From assembly GCA_018223365.1 (NCBI GenBank), contig JAGTTP010000001.1, forward strand, positions 1,830,410-1,894,409: a stretch of 64,000 bases of DNA. Direction: 5' to 3'. Source of the stretch: Clostridiaceae bacterium Marseille-Q4145. Lineage in GTDB: Bacteria; Bacillota; Clostridia; Lachnospirales; Lachnospiraceae. Below are positions 19,851-29,171 of the stretch, piece by piece. A program made the translations under genes and the position numbers. How positions within the stretch are numbered: the stretch's first letter is position 1; the number at the start of each line of letters is the position of its first letter. The notes below the pieces were generated by a model. The model was given only the letters and a program-made list of their open reading frames with translations, was not told the DNA's origin and searched no databases.

Positions 19851-20771
19851 ATGAACATTATGAGTTTACTGAATGCCTTGCCGGGAGCAGTGGCGCAGGG
19901 TTTGATCTGGGGAATTATGGCGATTGGTGTCTATATCACCTTCCGTATTCTTGACATCGCAGATCTGACCGTAGACGGCAGCCTTTGTACAGGCGCAGCA
20001 GTCTGCATTATGATGATCCAGGGAGGAAGCAATGTATGGGTTGCCCTTCTCTGTGCATTTTTAGCCGGTATGCTGGCAGGATTTGCAACCGGACTTTTCC
20101 ATACTTTTATGGGAATCCCGGCAATCCTAGCCGGAATTCTGACACAGCTTGGACTGTATTCCGTGAATCTGAAAATTATGGGTAAATCCAATCAGGCCAT
20201 CAATGTTGATAAATTTGACCTGCTGGTATCCCTTCGTTATATTAAGAATGTTGCCATTTATAAAAATACCATTCTGATCGTAGCCGTTCTGATTATACTT
20301 CTGGTAGCAGTACTGTACTGGTTCTTTGGTACAGAACTTGGATGTTCCTTACGTGCAACCGGATGTAATGACAAGATGGCAAGAGCACAGGGAATCAACA
20401 CGGATTTTAACCGGGTACTTGGCCTTATGATCTCTAACGGACTGGTTGCTTTTTCCGGTGCACTGCTGGGACAGTATCAGGGATTCTCCGATATCAATAT
20501 GGGCCGTGGTGCCATTGTTATCGGACTGGCAGCCGTCATTATCGGTGAGGCTATCTTCGGAAAGATTTTCCGCAACTTCGGATTGAAACTGATCGCAGTA
20601 GCCATTGGTTCTATTATTTATTATTTTGTACTTCAGATCGTCATCTGGTTCGGTATCGACACAGATCTTCTGAAGCTTCTGTCTGCACTGGTAGTTGCCA
20701 TATTCCTGGCAATTCCGACCTGGAAGAGCAGATATTTTTCCAAACCGGTTAGAAAGGGAGGAAACCACTGA
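19851..20771 (+). CDS. ABC transporter permease (TrpY-like)
   Basis: 306-residue permease with eight or more hydrophobic segments, of the COG4120/branched-chain-like type that accompanies ABC_sub_bind proteins. Recognisable stretches are LPGAVAQGLIWGIMAIGVY at the start, RILDIADLTVDGSLCTGAAV near 40 and GCSLRATGCNDKMARAQGIN near 165. ATG 19851 is preferred over GTG 19839 because GAGGTGA lies seven nt before it. The stop overlaps the ATPase start (TGATG). Confidence 0.87.
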   Translation: MNIMSLLNALPGAVAQGLIWGIMAIGVYITFRILDIADLTVDGSLCTGAAVCIMMIQGGSNVWVALLCAFLAGMLAGFATGLFHTFMGIPAILAGILTQLGLYSVNLKIMGKSNQAINVDKFDLLVSLRYIKNVAIYKNTILIVAVLIILLVAVLYWFFGTELGCSLRATGCNDKMARAQGINTDFNRVLGLMISNGLVAFSGALLGQYQGFSDINMGRGAIVIGLAAVIIGEAIFGKIFRNFGLKLIAVAIGSIIYYFVLQIVIWFGIDTDLLKLLSALVVAIFLAIPTWKSRYFSKPVRKGGNH

Positions 20772-21565
20772 TGCTGGAACTGAAGAATATTTATAAAACA
20801 TTTAATGCCGGAACAGTAAATGAAAAACAGGCACTGAAAGGAATTGACCTGACGCTGGAGGATGGTGATTTTGTAACGGTCATCGGAGGAAACGGTGCAG
20901 GAAAATCCACCATGCTGAATGCAATTGCAGGTGTATGGCCGGTAGATGAAGGACAGATCATCATTGACGGAAAGGATGTAACCAAACTTCCGGAGCATAA
21001 AAGAGCTGCTTTTCTGGGACGTGTGTTCCAGGATCCGATGAATGGAACTGCAGCCACTATGGGAATTGAGGAGAATCTTGCACTGGCACTTCGGCGTGGG
21101 CAGTCCAGAACCCTCCGCGCAGGAATCAAATCCAGTGAGAGAGAAGTGTATAAACGGCTTCTATCAACTCTTGGTCTTGGCCTGGAAGACCGTCTGACTT
21201 CTAAAGTTGGGCTTCTTTCAGGAGGACAGAGACAGGCACTGACCCTTTTGATGGCAACCTTAAAGAAACCGAAGCTTCTTCTGCTGGATGAGCATACGGC
21301 AGCTCTGGATCCGAAGACAGCAGCAAAAGTACTGGAAACCACCGAGATGATTGTCAACCGTGACCATTTGACTACGCTGATGATCACTCACAACATGAAG
21401 GATGCCATTACTCATGGAAACCGTCTGATCATGATGATGGAAGGAAAGATTATTCTTGACATCCGTGGCGAGGAGAAGAAGAAACTGACCGTGGAAGATC
21501 TCCTTCACAAATTTGAAGAGGTCAGCGGGGAAGAGTTCACCAATGACAAGGCGATTCTTGGATAA
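20771..21565 (+). CDS. ABC transporter ATP-binding protein (TrpZ-like)
   Basis: 264-residue ATPase. Walker A is GGNGAGKSTMLNAI near residue 37, the signature is LLSGGQRQALTLLMATL near 142 and Walker B is LLLLDEHTAALD with Glu-His replacing the more usual Glu-Pro. This variant is typical of the COG1101 family that pairs with ABC_sub_bind transporters. It is coupled to the permease through TGATG and followed by a terminator. Confidence 0.9.
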   Translation: MLELKNIYKTFNAGTVNEKQALKGIDLTLEDGDFVTVIGGNGAGKSTMLNAIAGVWPVDEGQIIIDGKDVTKLPEHKRAAFLGRVFQDPMNGTAATMGIEENLALALRRGQSRTLRAGIKSSEREVYKRLLSTLGLGLEDRLTSKVGLLSGGQRQALTLLMATLKKPKLLLLDEHTAALDPKTAAKVLETTEMIVNRDHLTTLMITHNMKDAITHGNRLIMMMEGKIILDIRGEEKKKLTVEDLLHKFEEVSGEEFTNDKAILG

Positions 21566-21577
21566 TCAGATCATAAA

Positions 21578-21617
21578 AAAAGAATCGGGAGCCAAAATGG
21601 CTTTCCGATTCTTTTTT
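21578..21617 (+). terminator. Terminator of second ABC operon
   Basis: Stem AGAATCGG / CCGATTCT extended by AGCCA/TGGCT around an AAA loop, then seven T. Confidence 0.92.
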
Positions 21618-21703
21618 ACTCAGCAACAGATGAGAGTTTGTCTAAACTAACCAAAAACAAGAGCTTAATGAGAAAAAATTATGGAAAAAATTAAGTATAG
21701 AAA

Positions 21704-21732
21704 TGGACAACCTTCGACAGATGTGCTAGAAT
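21704..21732 (+). promoter_or_regulatory. Promoter of the PFOR gene
   Basis: TGGACA at 21704-21709, 17-bp spacer, TAGAAT at 21727-21732. The leader is about 70 nt long and ends in AAGGAGGA nine nt before the ATG. Confidence 0.7.
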
Positions 21733-21807
21733 GAATCCGTATGATAAGAGCTATTTTTACAAAGTAATAAAGAGTCTTATTGATTCAAATAAGGAGGAAT
21801 AATAAAA

Positions 21808-24800
21808 ATGGCCAGAAAAATGAAAACCATGGATGGAAACCATGCAGCCGCTCATGTATCTTATGCATACTCTGATGTAGCTGCTATCTATCCGATCACC
21901 CCGTCATCTGTAATGGCAGAAGCAACTGATGAATGGGCAACTCAGGGAAGAACCAATATCTTCGGACATACCGTACAGGTAACCGAGATGCAGTCTGAGG
22001 CAGGTGCAGCAGGTGCTGTACACGGTTCTCTGGCAGCAGGTGCTCTGACTACCACTTTTACCGCTTCTCAGGGTCTTCTTCTGATGATCCCGAACCTGTA
22101 CAAAGTAGCAGGTGAGAGACTTCCGGGTGTATTTAACGTATCCGCTCGTGCACTGGCAAGCCATGCACTGTCTATCTTCGGAGATCACTCCGACGTATAT
22201 GCCTGTCGTCAGACCGGAGTAGCAATGCTCTGTGAGTCCAGCGTACAGGAGGTTATGGACCTGACTCCGGTTGCACACTGTGCAGCAATCAAAGGACGTC
22301 TGCCGTTCATCAACTTCTTCGACGGATTCCGTACATCTCATGAGATCCAGAAGATCGAGCAGTGGGATTACGAAGATCTGAAAGATATGGTAGATATGGA
22401 TGCAATCGAGGCTTACAGACAGGACGCTCTGAACCCGAATCATCCGTGCCAGAGAGGTTCCGCTCAGAACCCGGATATCTTCTTCCAGGCTCGTGAGGCA
22501 TGTAACCCGTACTACGATGCTCTTCCGGCAATCGTACAGGAGTACATGGACAAAGTAAACGCTAAGATCGGTACCGATTACAAGCTGTTCAACTACTACG
22601 GTGCTCCGGATGCTGAAAAAGTTATCATCGCTATGGGATCTGTATGTGATACCATCGAGGAGACCATCGATTACCTGACCGCTGCAGGAGAGAAAGTCGG
22701 CGTTGTTAAAGTTCGTCTTTACAGACCGTTCTGCGCAGATGCTCTGGTAGAGACTATTCCGGATACTGCAAAACTGATCACTGTACTTGACAGAACTAAA
22801 GAGCCGGGTGCTCTTGGCGAGCCGCTGTACCTTGATGTTGTTGCAGCTCTTAAAGGAACCAAATTCAATGATACTCCGGTATTTACCGGCCGTTACGGAC
22901 TGGGCTCCAAAGACACCACTCCGGCACAGATCGTTGCAGTATATCACAACACCGAGAAGGCTAAATTCACCATCGGTATCGTTGATGATGTAACACATCT
23001 GTCTCTGGAAACCGGTGCTCCGCTGGTAACCACTCCGGAAGGAACCATCAACTGTAAGTTCTGGGGTCTTGGCGCAGACGGTACTGTAGGTGCTAACAAG
23101 AACTCCATTAAGATTATCGGTGATAACACTGATATGTATGCTCAGGCATATTTTGATTATGACTCCAAAAAATCCGGTGGTGTGACCATGTCTCACCTTC
23201 GTTTTGGTAAGAAACCGATCAAATCTACATACCTGATCCACAAAGCTAACTTTGTAGCTTGCCACAATCCGTCCTATGTACGTAAGTACAACATGGTACA
23301 GGAGCTGGTAGACGGCGGTACCTTCCTGCTGAACTGCCCGTGGGATATGGAAGGTCTTGAGAAACATCTTCCGGGACAGGTAAAAGCATTCATCGCTAAC
23401 CACAACATCAAATTCTATGTAATCGATGGTGTTAAGATCGGTATCGAGACTGGTATGGGACCGACCCGTATCAATACCATTCTCCAGTCCGCATTCTTCA
23501 AACTGGCTGCAATCATTCCGGAGGAGCAGGCAATCGATCTTATGAAAGCTGCTGCAAAGGCTACTTACGGACGTAAGGGTGATGATGTCGTTGCTAAGAA
23601 CTGGGCTGCTATCGATGAGGGAGCAAAACAGGTTGTAGAGATCAAAGTTCCGGAAAGCTGGAAGAATGCAGCTGATGAAGGACTTGTAACTACTCATGCA
23701 GAGAGCGGAAGACAGGCTGCTGTTGACTTCGTTAACAATATCCAGGCTAAAGTATCTGCTCAGGAAGGTAACTCCCTGCCGGTATCTGCATTCAAGGATT
23801 ATGTAGATGGAACTACTCCGTCCGGAACTTCTGCATACGAGAAACGTGGTATTGCAGTTAATATCCCGGTATGGAATGCTGAAAACTGTATCCAGTGTAA
23901 TAGATGTTCTTATGTCTGCCCGCACGCTGCAATTCGTCCGGTTGCTATGACCGAGGCTGAGGCTGCTGCTGCACCGGCTGAGATGAAGACTCTGGCTATG
24001 ACTGGTATGGCTGATAAGAAGTTTGCAATCGTTGTATCCGCTCTTGACTGTACCGGATGCGGTTCCTGTGCAAACGTATGCCCGGGCAAGAAGGGTGCAA
24101 AAGCTCTCGATATGGCAAATATGGAAGCAAATGCAGCTTGCCAGAGCGCATTCGATTATGCTGTTACTCTTCCGGAGAAAGCAGATGTTATCGAGAAATT
24201 CAAAGAGGCTACCGTAAAAGGATCTCAGTTCAAGACTCCGCTGCTTGAGTTCTCAGGCGCATGCGCAGGTTGTGGTGAGACTCCGTACGCTAAACTGATT
24301 ACCCAGCTGTTCGGTGACAGAATGTACATTGCAAACGCAACTGGATGCTCCTCTATCTGGGGTAACTCTTCACCGTCCACTCCGTATACTGTAAACGAGA
24401 AAGGTCAGGGACCGGCATGGTCTAACTCCCTGTTCGAGGATGCAGCAGAGTTTGGTTATGGTATGTTACTTGCTCAGAACGCTATCCGTGGCGGACTGAA
24501 AGCAAAAGTTGAGGATATCGTTGCTAACGGCAAGAATGCAGATGTCAAAGCTGCAGCTCAGGAATGGCTTGATACTTATGGAGTTGGAGCAACCAACGGT
24601 GCTGCAACTGATAAGCTGGTAGCTGCTCTGGAAGCTTGCGGATGCGACAAGGGCAAAGAGATCCTTGCACAGAAAGACTTCCTCGCTAAGAAATCCCAGT
24701 GGATCTTCGGTGGTGACGGATGGGCTTACGATATCGGATTCGGCGGCGTTGACCATGTACTTGCTTCCGGCAAAGACATCAACGTTATGGTATTCGATAC

Positions 24801-25356
24801 CGAGGTTTACTCCAATACCGGTGGACAGTCTTCCAAAGCTACCCCGACTGGTGCTGTAGCACAGTTCGCAGCTGGTGGTAAAGAGACCAAGAAGAAAGAC
24901 CTGGCTTCTATCGCAATGAGCTATGGTTATGTATATGTAGCACAGATCTCCATGGGTGCTGACTTCAATCAGTGCGTAAAAGCAATCGCAGAGGCAGAGG
25001 CATATCCGGGACCGTCCCTGATCATCGCTTACGCTCCGTGTATCAACCATGGTATCAAGAAAGGTATGAGCAAAGCTCAGACCGAGGAGCAGCTGGCTGT
25101 AGAGGCTGGTTACTGGCATTGCTTCCGCTTCAACCCGGCTCTGGCAGCAGAGGGCAAGGACGCATTCGCTCTGGATTCCAAAGCACCGACCGGCGACTTC
25201 CAGGCATTCCTGGACGGCGAGGTTCGTTACAACTCTCTGAAGAGAGCAAATCCGGAGAGAGCACAGGCTCTGTTCACCAGATCCGAAGAGGAGTACAAAG
25301 CAAGATTTGCTTACCTGAACAAACTGAAAACTCTTTACGGAGCAGATGCAGAGTAA
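21808..25356 (+). CDS. nifJ: Pyruvate:ferredoxin (flavodoxin) oxidoreductase
   Basis: 1182-residue single-chain PFOR that oxidises pyruvate to acetyl-CoA and CO2 and reduces ferredoxin, the central step of anaerobic sugar metabolism. Domains run in the normal order: pyrimidine-binding domain I (AAIYPITPSSVMAEATDEWA near 27), domain II/III, two ferredoxin-type clusters CIQCNRCSYVCP (near 694) and CTGCGSCANVCP (near 750), the proximal cluster CAGCGETPYAKL (near 821), and the ThDP motif GDGWAYDIGFGGVDHVLASG (near 970). The gene has a strong ribosome site and a skewed, highly expressed codon choice. It is monocistronic. Confidence 0.97.
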   Translation: MARKMKTMDGNHAAAHVSYAYSDVAAIYPITPSSVMAEATDEWATQGRTNIFGHTVQVTEMQSEAGAAGAVHGSLAAGALTTTFTASQGLLLMIPNLYKVAGERLPGVFNVSARALASHALSIFGDHSDVYACRQTGVAMLCESSVQEVMDLTPVAHCAAIKGRLPFINFFDGFRTSHEIQKIEQWDYEDLKDMVDMDAIEAYRQDALNPNHPCQRGSAQNPDIFFQAREACNPYYDALPAIVQEYMDKVNAKIGTDYKLFNYYGAPDAEKVIIAMGSVCDTIEETIDYLTAAGEKVGVVKVRLYRPFCADALVETIPDTAKLITVLDRTKEPGALGEPLYLDVVAALKGTKFNDTPVFTGRYGLGSKDTTPAQIVAVYHNTEKAKFTIGIVDDVTHLSLETGAPLVTTPEGTINCKFWGLGADGTVGANKNSIKIIGDNTDMYAQAYFDYDSKKSGGVTMSHLRFGKKPIKSTYLIHKANFVACHNPSYVRKYNMVQELVDGGTFLLNCPWDMEGLEKHLPGQVKAFIANHNIKFYVIDGVKIGIETGMGPTRINTILQSAFFKLAAIIPEEQAIDLMKAAAKATYGRKGDDVVAKNWAAIDEGAKQVVEIKVPESWKNAADEGLVTTHAESGRQAAVDFVNNIQAKVSAQEGNSLPVSAFKDYVDGTTPSGTSAYEKRGIAVNIPVWNAENCIQCNRCSYVCPHAAIRPVAMTEAEAAAAPAEMKTLAMTGMADKKFAIVVSALDCTGCGSCANVCPGKKGAKALDMANMEANAACQSAFDYAVTLPEKADVIEKFKEATVKGSQFKTPLLEFSGACAGCGETPYAKLITQLFGDRMYIANATGCSSIWGNSSPSTPYTVNEKGQGPAWSNSLFEDAAEFGYGMLLAQNAIRGGLKAKVEDIVANGKNADVKAAAQEWLDTYGVGATNGAATDKLVAALEACGCDKGKEILAQKDFLAKKSQWIFGGDGWAYDIGFGGVDHVLASGKDINVMVFDTEVYSNTGGQSSKATPTGAVAQFAAGGKETKKKDLASIAMSYGYVYVAQISMGADFNQCVKAIAEAEAYPGPSLIIAYAPCINHGIKKGMSKAQTEEQLAVEAGYWHCFRFNPALAAEGKDAFALDSKAPTGDFQAFLDGEVRYNSLKRANPERAQALFTRSEEEYKARFAYLNKLKTLYGADAE

Positions 25357-25380
25357 TCTGTAGAATCCATAAGACTTTCG

Positions 25381-25414
25381 AAGAGGTGTACCTTTTGGTA
25401 CACCTCTTTTTTCG
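25381..25414 (+). terminator. Terminator of the PFOR gene
   Basis: Stem AAGAGGTGTACC / GGTACACCTCTT with a TTTT loop and a run of T, 24 nt after the stop. Confidence 0.94.
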
Positions 25415-25422
25415 TCAAAAAC

Positions 25423-25451
25423 TTGTAAAATACCGGACTTATGAGTATATT
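25423..25451 (+). promoter_or_regulatory. Promoter of nucleotidyltransferase-bile salt hydrolase unit
   Basis: TTGTAA at 25423-25428, 17-bp spacer, TATATT at 25446-25451, 40 nt before the start codon. Confidence 0.65.
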
Positions 25452-25490
25452 AGTAATAAGTGGAATTTTCGTACAGGAGGAGAGAGAAGC

Positions 25491-26414
25491 ATGAAAAAAC
25501 CAACATTAGTCATTATGGCGGCAGGAATGGGAAGTCGTTACGGCGGATTGAAACAGATCGATCCCATTGATCCCCAGGGACATATTATTATGGACTATTC
25601 TATCTACGATGCAGTACAGGCGGGATTTGGAAAAGTCGTATTTATTATCAAGAAGGAGAATGAAGCAGATTTCCGTGAGAGCATTGGAAACCGTATGGAG
25701 AAACGGATTCCGGTGGAGTATGTATTTCAGGATCTTCACAACCTGCCAGAAGGCTTTGAGGTGCCGGAAGGCCGTGTAAAACCGTGGGGAACCGGACATG
25801 CTGTCCTGTCCTGTCTGCCGGTTGTGGACGGACCTTTTGCGGTGATCAATGCAGACGATTATTACGGACAGGAAGCGTTTCAGCTGATTCATGATTTCCT
25901 GGTTAATACGAAAGATGGAGAGAAATATCAGTATGCCATGGTAGGTTATCTGCTGAAAAATACATTGACCGAGAATGGACATGTGGCCAGAGGTGTCTGC
26001 GAGACTGACGCACATCAGAAGCTGACCGCTATCACAGAAAGAACACGAATTGAGCGCCGTCCGGAAGGACCGGCTTATACTGAGGATGATGGGGTTACCT
26101 GGCATGCACTGCCGGAGGATGCACCGGTTTCCATGAATCTGTGGGGATTTTCTGAAAGTATTTTAAAAGAATTAAAAGACCGTTTCCCGAAATTCTTAAA
26201 AGAAAGTATCCCGGAAAATCCGCTGAAATGTGAGTATTTCCTGCCGTTTGTTGTGGATGAGCTGATTCGCGAGGGCAAGGCAGAAGTAACTGTATTGAAA
26301 TCTCATGATCGCTGGCATGGTGTTACCTACAAAGAGGACAAGCCGGTTGTTATGAAGGCTATGCAGGATCTGAAAGATGCGGGCAAATATCCGCAGAGTC
26401 TGTGGGAGGATTAA
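25491..26414 (+). CDS. Sugar-phosphate nucleotidyltransferase family protein
   Basis: 307-residue NTP_transferase-fold protein. The nucleotide-binding signature VIMAAGMGSRYGGLKQIDPI covers residues 7-26, and VINADDYYGQEAF near 118 holds the metal-binding aspartates. The family transfers nucleotides to sugar or choline phosphates; the substrate here is unknown. ATG 25491 is chosen because it opens the conserved domain and follows CAGGAGGAGA; the frame stays open far upstream into the PFOR 3' end only by chance. The bile salt hydrolase gene starts two nt after the stop. Confidence 0.85.
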   Translation: MKKPTLVIMAAGMGSRYGGLKQIDPIDPQGHIIMDYSIYDAVQAGFGKVVFIIKKENEADFRESIGNRMEKRIPVEYVFQDLHNLPEGFEVPEGRVKPWGTGHAVLSCLPVVDGPFAVINADDYYGQEAFQLIHDFLVNTKDGEKYQYAMVGYLLKNTLTENGHVARGVCETDAHQKLTAITERTRIERRPEGPAYTEDDGVTWHALPEDAPVSMNLWGFSESILKELKDRFPKFLKESIPENPLKCEYFLPFVVDELIREGKAEVTVLKSHDRWHGVTYKEDKPVVMKAMQDLKDAGKYPQSLWED

Positions 26415-26415
26415 T

Positions 26416-27390
26416 ATGTGTACAGCAGCAACCTATCAGACAAAAGATTTTTATATGGGACGTACTCTGGATTATGAATTTTCTTATGGAGAAGAGATTG
26501 CAGTGATGCCGCGGAACTATCCCATTCACTTTCATTATGCCGGTGTGATGGAGCAGCATTATGCAATGATCGGTATGGCACATATGGCGGGCGGATATCC
26601 GCTTTACTATGATGCAGCCAATGAAAAAGGTCTTGGTATGGCTGGTCTGAATTTTGTGGGAAATGCAGCTTATGCAGAGGAAACAAAAGAGAAAGAGAAT
26701 GTAGCCCAGTATGAGTTTATCCCCTGGATCCTTTCCAGATGTGCGACTGTGGAAGAGGCAAAAGCAGCACTTGGGAAAATGAATCTGACAGGAATCCCAT
26801 TCAGTGATCAGCTTCCTTCTGCACAGCTTCACTGGATCATTGCGGATAAAAATGGCTGTATTGTGGTGGAATCTATGAAGGATGGATTCCATGTCTATGA
26901 TAATCCGGCAGGGGTGCTTACCAATAATCCTCCATTCCCGCAGCAGATGTTTTTGCTGAATCAGTATAGAAATCTTTCTCCGAAGCAGCCGGAAAATCAG
27001 TTTTCCAAAGAGCTGCCGCTTGATATGTACAGCAGAGGCATGGAAGCACTGGGACTTCCGGGAGATTTGTCTTCCACATCCCGCTTTGCAAGAGTGGCAT
27101 TTACGAGACTTAATTCCAGGTCAGGAGATACGGAGGAAGAGAGCGTCAGCCAGTTTTTCCATATCCTTGGTTCTGTAGACCAGCAGAGAGGCTGCTGCGA
27201 AGTGGCGGAAGGAAAGTATGAAATTACGATTTATACTTCCTGCTGCAATACCAGCAAAGGTATTTACTATTATACCACCTATGAGAATCCGCAGATCACG
27301 GCAGTCAGCATGCATGCAGAGGATCTTGAAGGAACGGAAGTGGTCAGTTATCCTATGTTGCAGAAGACAGAGATCCGGTATCAAAATTAA
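26416..27390 (+). CDS. bsh: Bile salt hydrolase (choloylglycine hydrolase family)
   Basis: 324-residue Ntn-hydrolase that cleaves the glycine or taurine amide of conjugated bile acids. Starting at ATG 26416, Cys2 becomes the N-terminal nucleophile (MCTAATYQ), which fixes the start. The other catalytic residues fall where expected: Arg16 and Asp19 (GRTLDYE), Asn79 (GMAGLNF), Asn170 or 171 (VLTNNPPF) and Arg222 (STSRFARV). The ribosome site GGGAGGA lies in the end of the upstream gene. Penicillin V acylases share the fold, but the length and the spacing of these residues favour a bile salt hydrolase. No bile transporter is adjacent. Confidence 0.9.
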   Translation: MCTAATYQTKDFYMGRTLDYEFSYGEEIAVMPRNYPIHFHYAGVMEQHYAMIGMAHMAGGYPLYYDAANEKGLGMAGLNFVGNAAYAEETKEKENVAQYEFIPWILSRCATVEEAKAALGKMNLTGIPFSDQLPSAQLHWIIADKNGCIVVESMKDGFHVYDNPAGVLTNNPPFPQQMFLLNQYRNLSPKQPENQFSKELPLDMYSRGMEALGLPGDLSSTSRFARVAFTRLNSRSGDTEEESVSQFFHILGSVDQQRGCCEVAEGKYEITIYTSCCNTSKGIYYYTTYENPQITAVSMHAEDLEGTEVVSYPMLQKTEIRYQN

Positions 27391-27401
27391 GAAATCTTAA
27401 G

Positions 27402-27429
27402 TGGACAAAAACCTCCCATGTAGTAAAAT
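27402..27429 (+). promoter_or_regulatory. Promoter of lipoprotein gene
   Basis: TGGACA at 27402-27407, 16-bp spacer, TAAAAT at 27424-27429. A short palindrome TTAAGAAATCTTAA sits just upstream. Confidence 0.6.
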
Positions 27430-27471
27430 GAGGATACCAAAAGTGAACTTGTTTTCATGAAGGAGGAGCTT

Positions 27472-28911
27472 ATGAAAAAGAGAATTATAATTTTATGTGC
27501 ACTGATGGTTGGAATGTCCATGCTGACAGCATGTGGAAACAATACAGATCAGACAGCGCAGGATACAGAAAATGCAGGGGATACCACGGAAAATACAGAA
27601 CCGGAAGAAGCAAAACCGGAAGTGACGGATGATGGTATGACGGAAGCCTACGAAGGGATTATCGACGACTATCGGTCACTGATAGAGGAACAGTGGGATT
27701 ATGACCAGATCTATGAGCATAATTACAGTAATCTGGCCACTATGGTGTCAGTAGGTTATACGTTATACGATCTTGATCAGGACGGACAACTGGAATTACT
27801 GATTGGTGAAACAGATACGGAAGAACCGGTGAACCGGATGATTCTGGATGCTTATACTATGGACGGAGATGCGGCAAAGCAGCTGTTTACCAGTCAGGAG
27901 AGAAACCGATATTATCTGGTGGAAGATGAGGCAGGTGCTGTGATCATTGCCAATGAAGGTTCCAACGGTGCAGCAAGTTCCGGATGGCTGTATTATATCG
28001 TAGAAAATGGAGAACTTTCTATTCAGCAGTCGGTCATTTATGACGCAGGAGCAGATGAGCAGAATCCATGGTTTACTTCCGTGGATGATGACTGGGATGT
28101 GAGCAATGATACGCCGACGGATGAAGAGACCGCGCAGGCAATGATTGATTCTTATATGGAGCAGTATGCCGTCCTTGACTGGACCCCGCTTATGGACGCT
28201 ATCGGTACTCCGGCTACGATGGATTCCAATGTGACGAAGCTGGAAGCCAATACTCCGGTGGAGATTGACGGCCAGGAATTTACATTGGTAACATCCGATC
28301 CCAAAGAAAATGATGATATGATCAGCGTAACCGCCCAGTATGGCTCTAACAGTTTTGAACTGGATGCAGAGACGCTGGCCGTGGGAGATATCTATGCATT
28401 GAAGCTGAATGGACAGTACTATGTACTGGCGGAAACACGTACCTATAATGATTATGCGACAACCTATCTGGTGAAAATGGATGGGGAAAAGTTCGCGGTT
28501 TCCCAGCAGGACGGAAGCATTGAAAAAGTTCCTTCCAATCCGGCAGACGGTATCGAGATTACATCCAAGGTGGATGTGCTGGGCACTTACGGCGGCACCA
28601 GAACTTATCATATTGTAGATGACAAACTGACGCCGGATGGAGATACGTATCTCTTCAATCATGCATCGGATGTGAAACTAAGCGTTAAAGGTTCTGTGTC
28701 CTGCAGACTGGAAGGCTCCAATGCCACCTTAAATGCAGGAGATGTGATTACCCCGACCAGTTACTCTGAAGACGGTACCTTTGGCTTTGAACTGGAGGAT
28801 GGAACGGCAGGAAACCTGATCGTAGACCTGAATGCAGACGGTATTTATGCAGGCACCATTGGAGGTGTGTCGGAGAATGATCTGTTTGAAGCGCTGCCCT
28901 ATGCAGGGTAA
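27472..28911 (+). CDS. Hypothetical lipoprotein
   Basis: 479-residue protein with a lipoprotein signal peptide whose lipobox is MLTAC (Cys21), then an acidic Thr/Glu/Asn linker of about 45 residues. A segment YDLDQDGQLELLIGE near residue 100 resembles calcium-binding or FG-GAP-like repeats in secreted Lachnospiraceae proteins. The C-terminal half is beta-rich and lacks a domain I can name. ATG 27472 is chosen over 27457 because AAGGAGGA precedes it by a normal distance. The gene has its own promoter and stands alone. Confidence 0.8.
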   Translation: MKKRIIILCALMVGMSMLTACGNNTDQTAQDTENAGDTTENTEPEEAKPEVTDDGMTEAYEGIIDDYRSLIEEQWDYDQIYEHNYSNLATMVSVGYTLYDLDQDGQLELLIGETDTEEPVNRMILDAYTMDGDAAKQLFTSQERNRYYLVEDEAGAVIIANEGSNGAASSGWLYYIVENGELSIQQSVIYDAGADEQNPWFTSVDDDWDVSNDTPTDEETAQAMIDSYMEQYAVLDWTPLMDAIGTPATMDSNVTKLEANTPVEIDGQEFTLVTSDPKENDDMISVTAQYGSNSFELDAETLAVGDIYALKLNGQYYVLAETRTYNDYATTYLVKMDGEKFAVSQQDGSIEKVPSNPADGIEITSKVDVLGTYGGTRTYHIVDDKLTPDGDTYLFNHASDVKLSVKGSVSCRLEGSNATLNAGDVITPTSYSEDGTFGFELEDGTAGNLIVDLNADGIYAGTIGGVSENDLFEALPYAG

Positions 28912-28927
28912 GAAAAATGAATAGGAC

Positions 28928-28956
28928 TTGCATTTCCTACTGTACAGAGGTAAAAT
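28928..28956 (+). promoter_or_regulatory. Promoter of thiamine operon
   Basis: TTGCAT at 28928-28933, 17-bp spacer, TAAAAT at 28951-28956. Transcription would begin just ahead of the riboswitch. Confidence 0.7.
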
Positions 28957-28969
28957 AGACAGCAGAAAG

Positions 28970-29060
28970 AGAACAGGGGAGCTTGTGTGACAGGCTGAGA
29001 GGAAGGAATGACCTTCGACCCTTTAACCTGATACGGATAATGCCGTCGTAGGAAGTCATC
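28970..29060 (+). ncRNA. TPP riboswitch (THI element)
   Basis: The thi-box core is seen as GGGGAGC, then CTGAGAGG, ACCCTTTAACCTGAT, GGATAATGCC and GTAGGAAG, all in the canonical order and spacing of a thiamine pyrophosphate riboswitch. It sits between the promoter and the thiW-thiM-thiE operon and is followed by an intrinsic terminator, so control is probably by transcription attenuation. Confidence 0.94.
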
Positions 29061-29074
29061 GAATATGATTTTAC

Positions 29075-29106
29075 AGGAGGCACCGATACAGGAGCCTCCT
29101 TTTTTG
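29075..29106 (+). terminator. Riboswitch-controlled terminator
   Basis: Stem AGGAGGC / GCCTCCT with a 12-nt loop and a run of T, placed between the TPP aptamer and thiW as the expression platform. Confidence 0.85.
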
Positions 29107-29171
29107 TCAGTAAAAAGTCAGGTGTTGGTCATCAGGTTTCCCTTGTTTGAGCAAAAGAGGAGTGAATGAAT

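Noticed and set aside
21904..23925. 673-codon open frame on the minus strand inside the PFOR gene
   Set aside because: It is fully antisense to a strongly conserved gene. The protein has no recognisable motif and is rich in Ser, Cys, Ile and Val, as expected from the skewed codon usage of the sense gene.
24972..25490. 173-codon N-terminal extension of the nucleotidyltransferase
   Set aside because: It lies inside the 3' end of the PFOR gene and across its terminator and the next promoter; the conserved domain and ribosome site begin at 25491.
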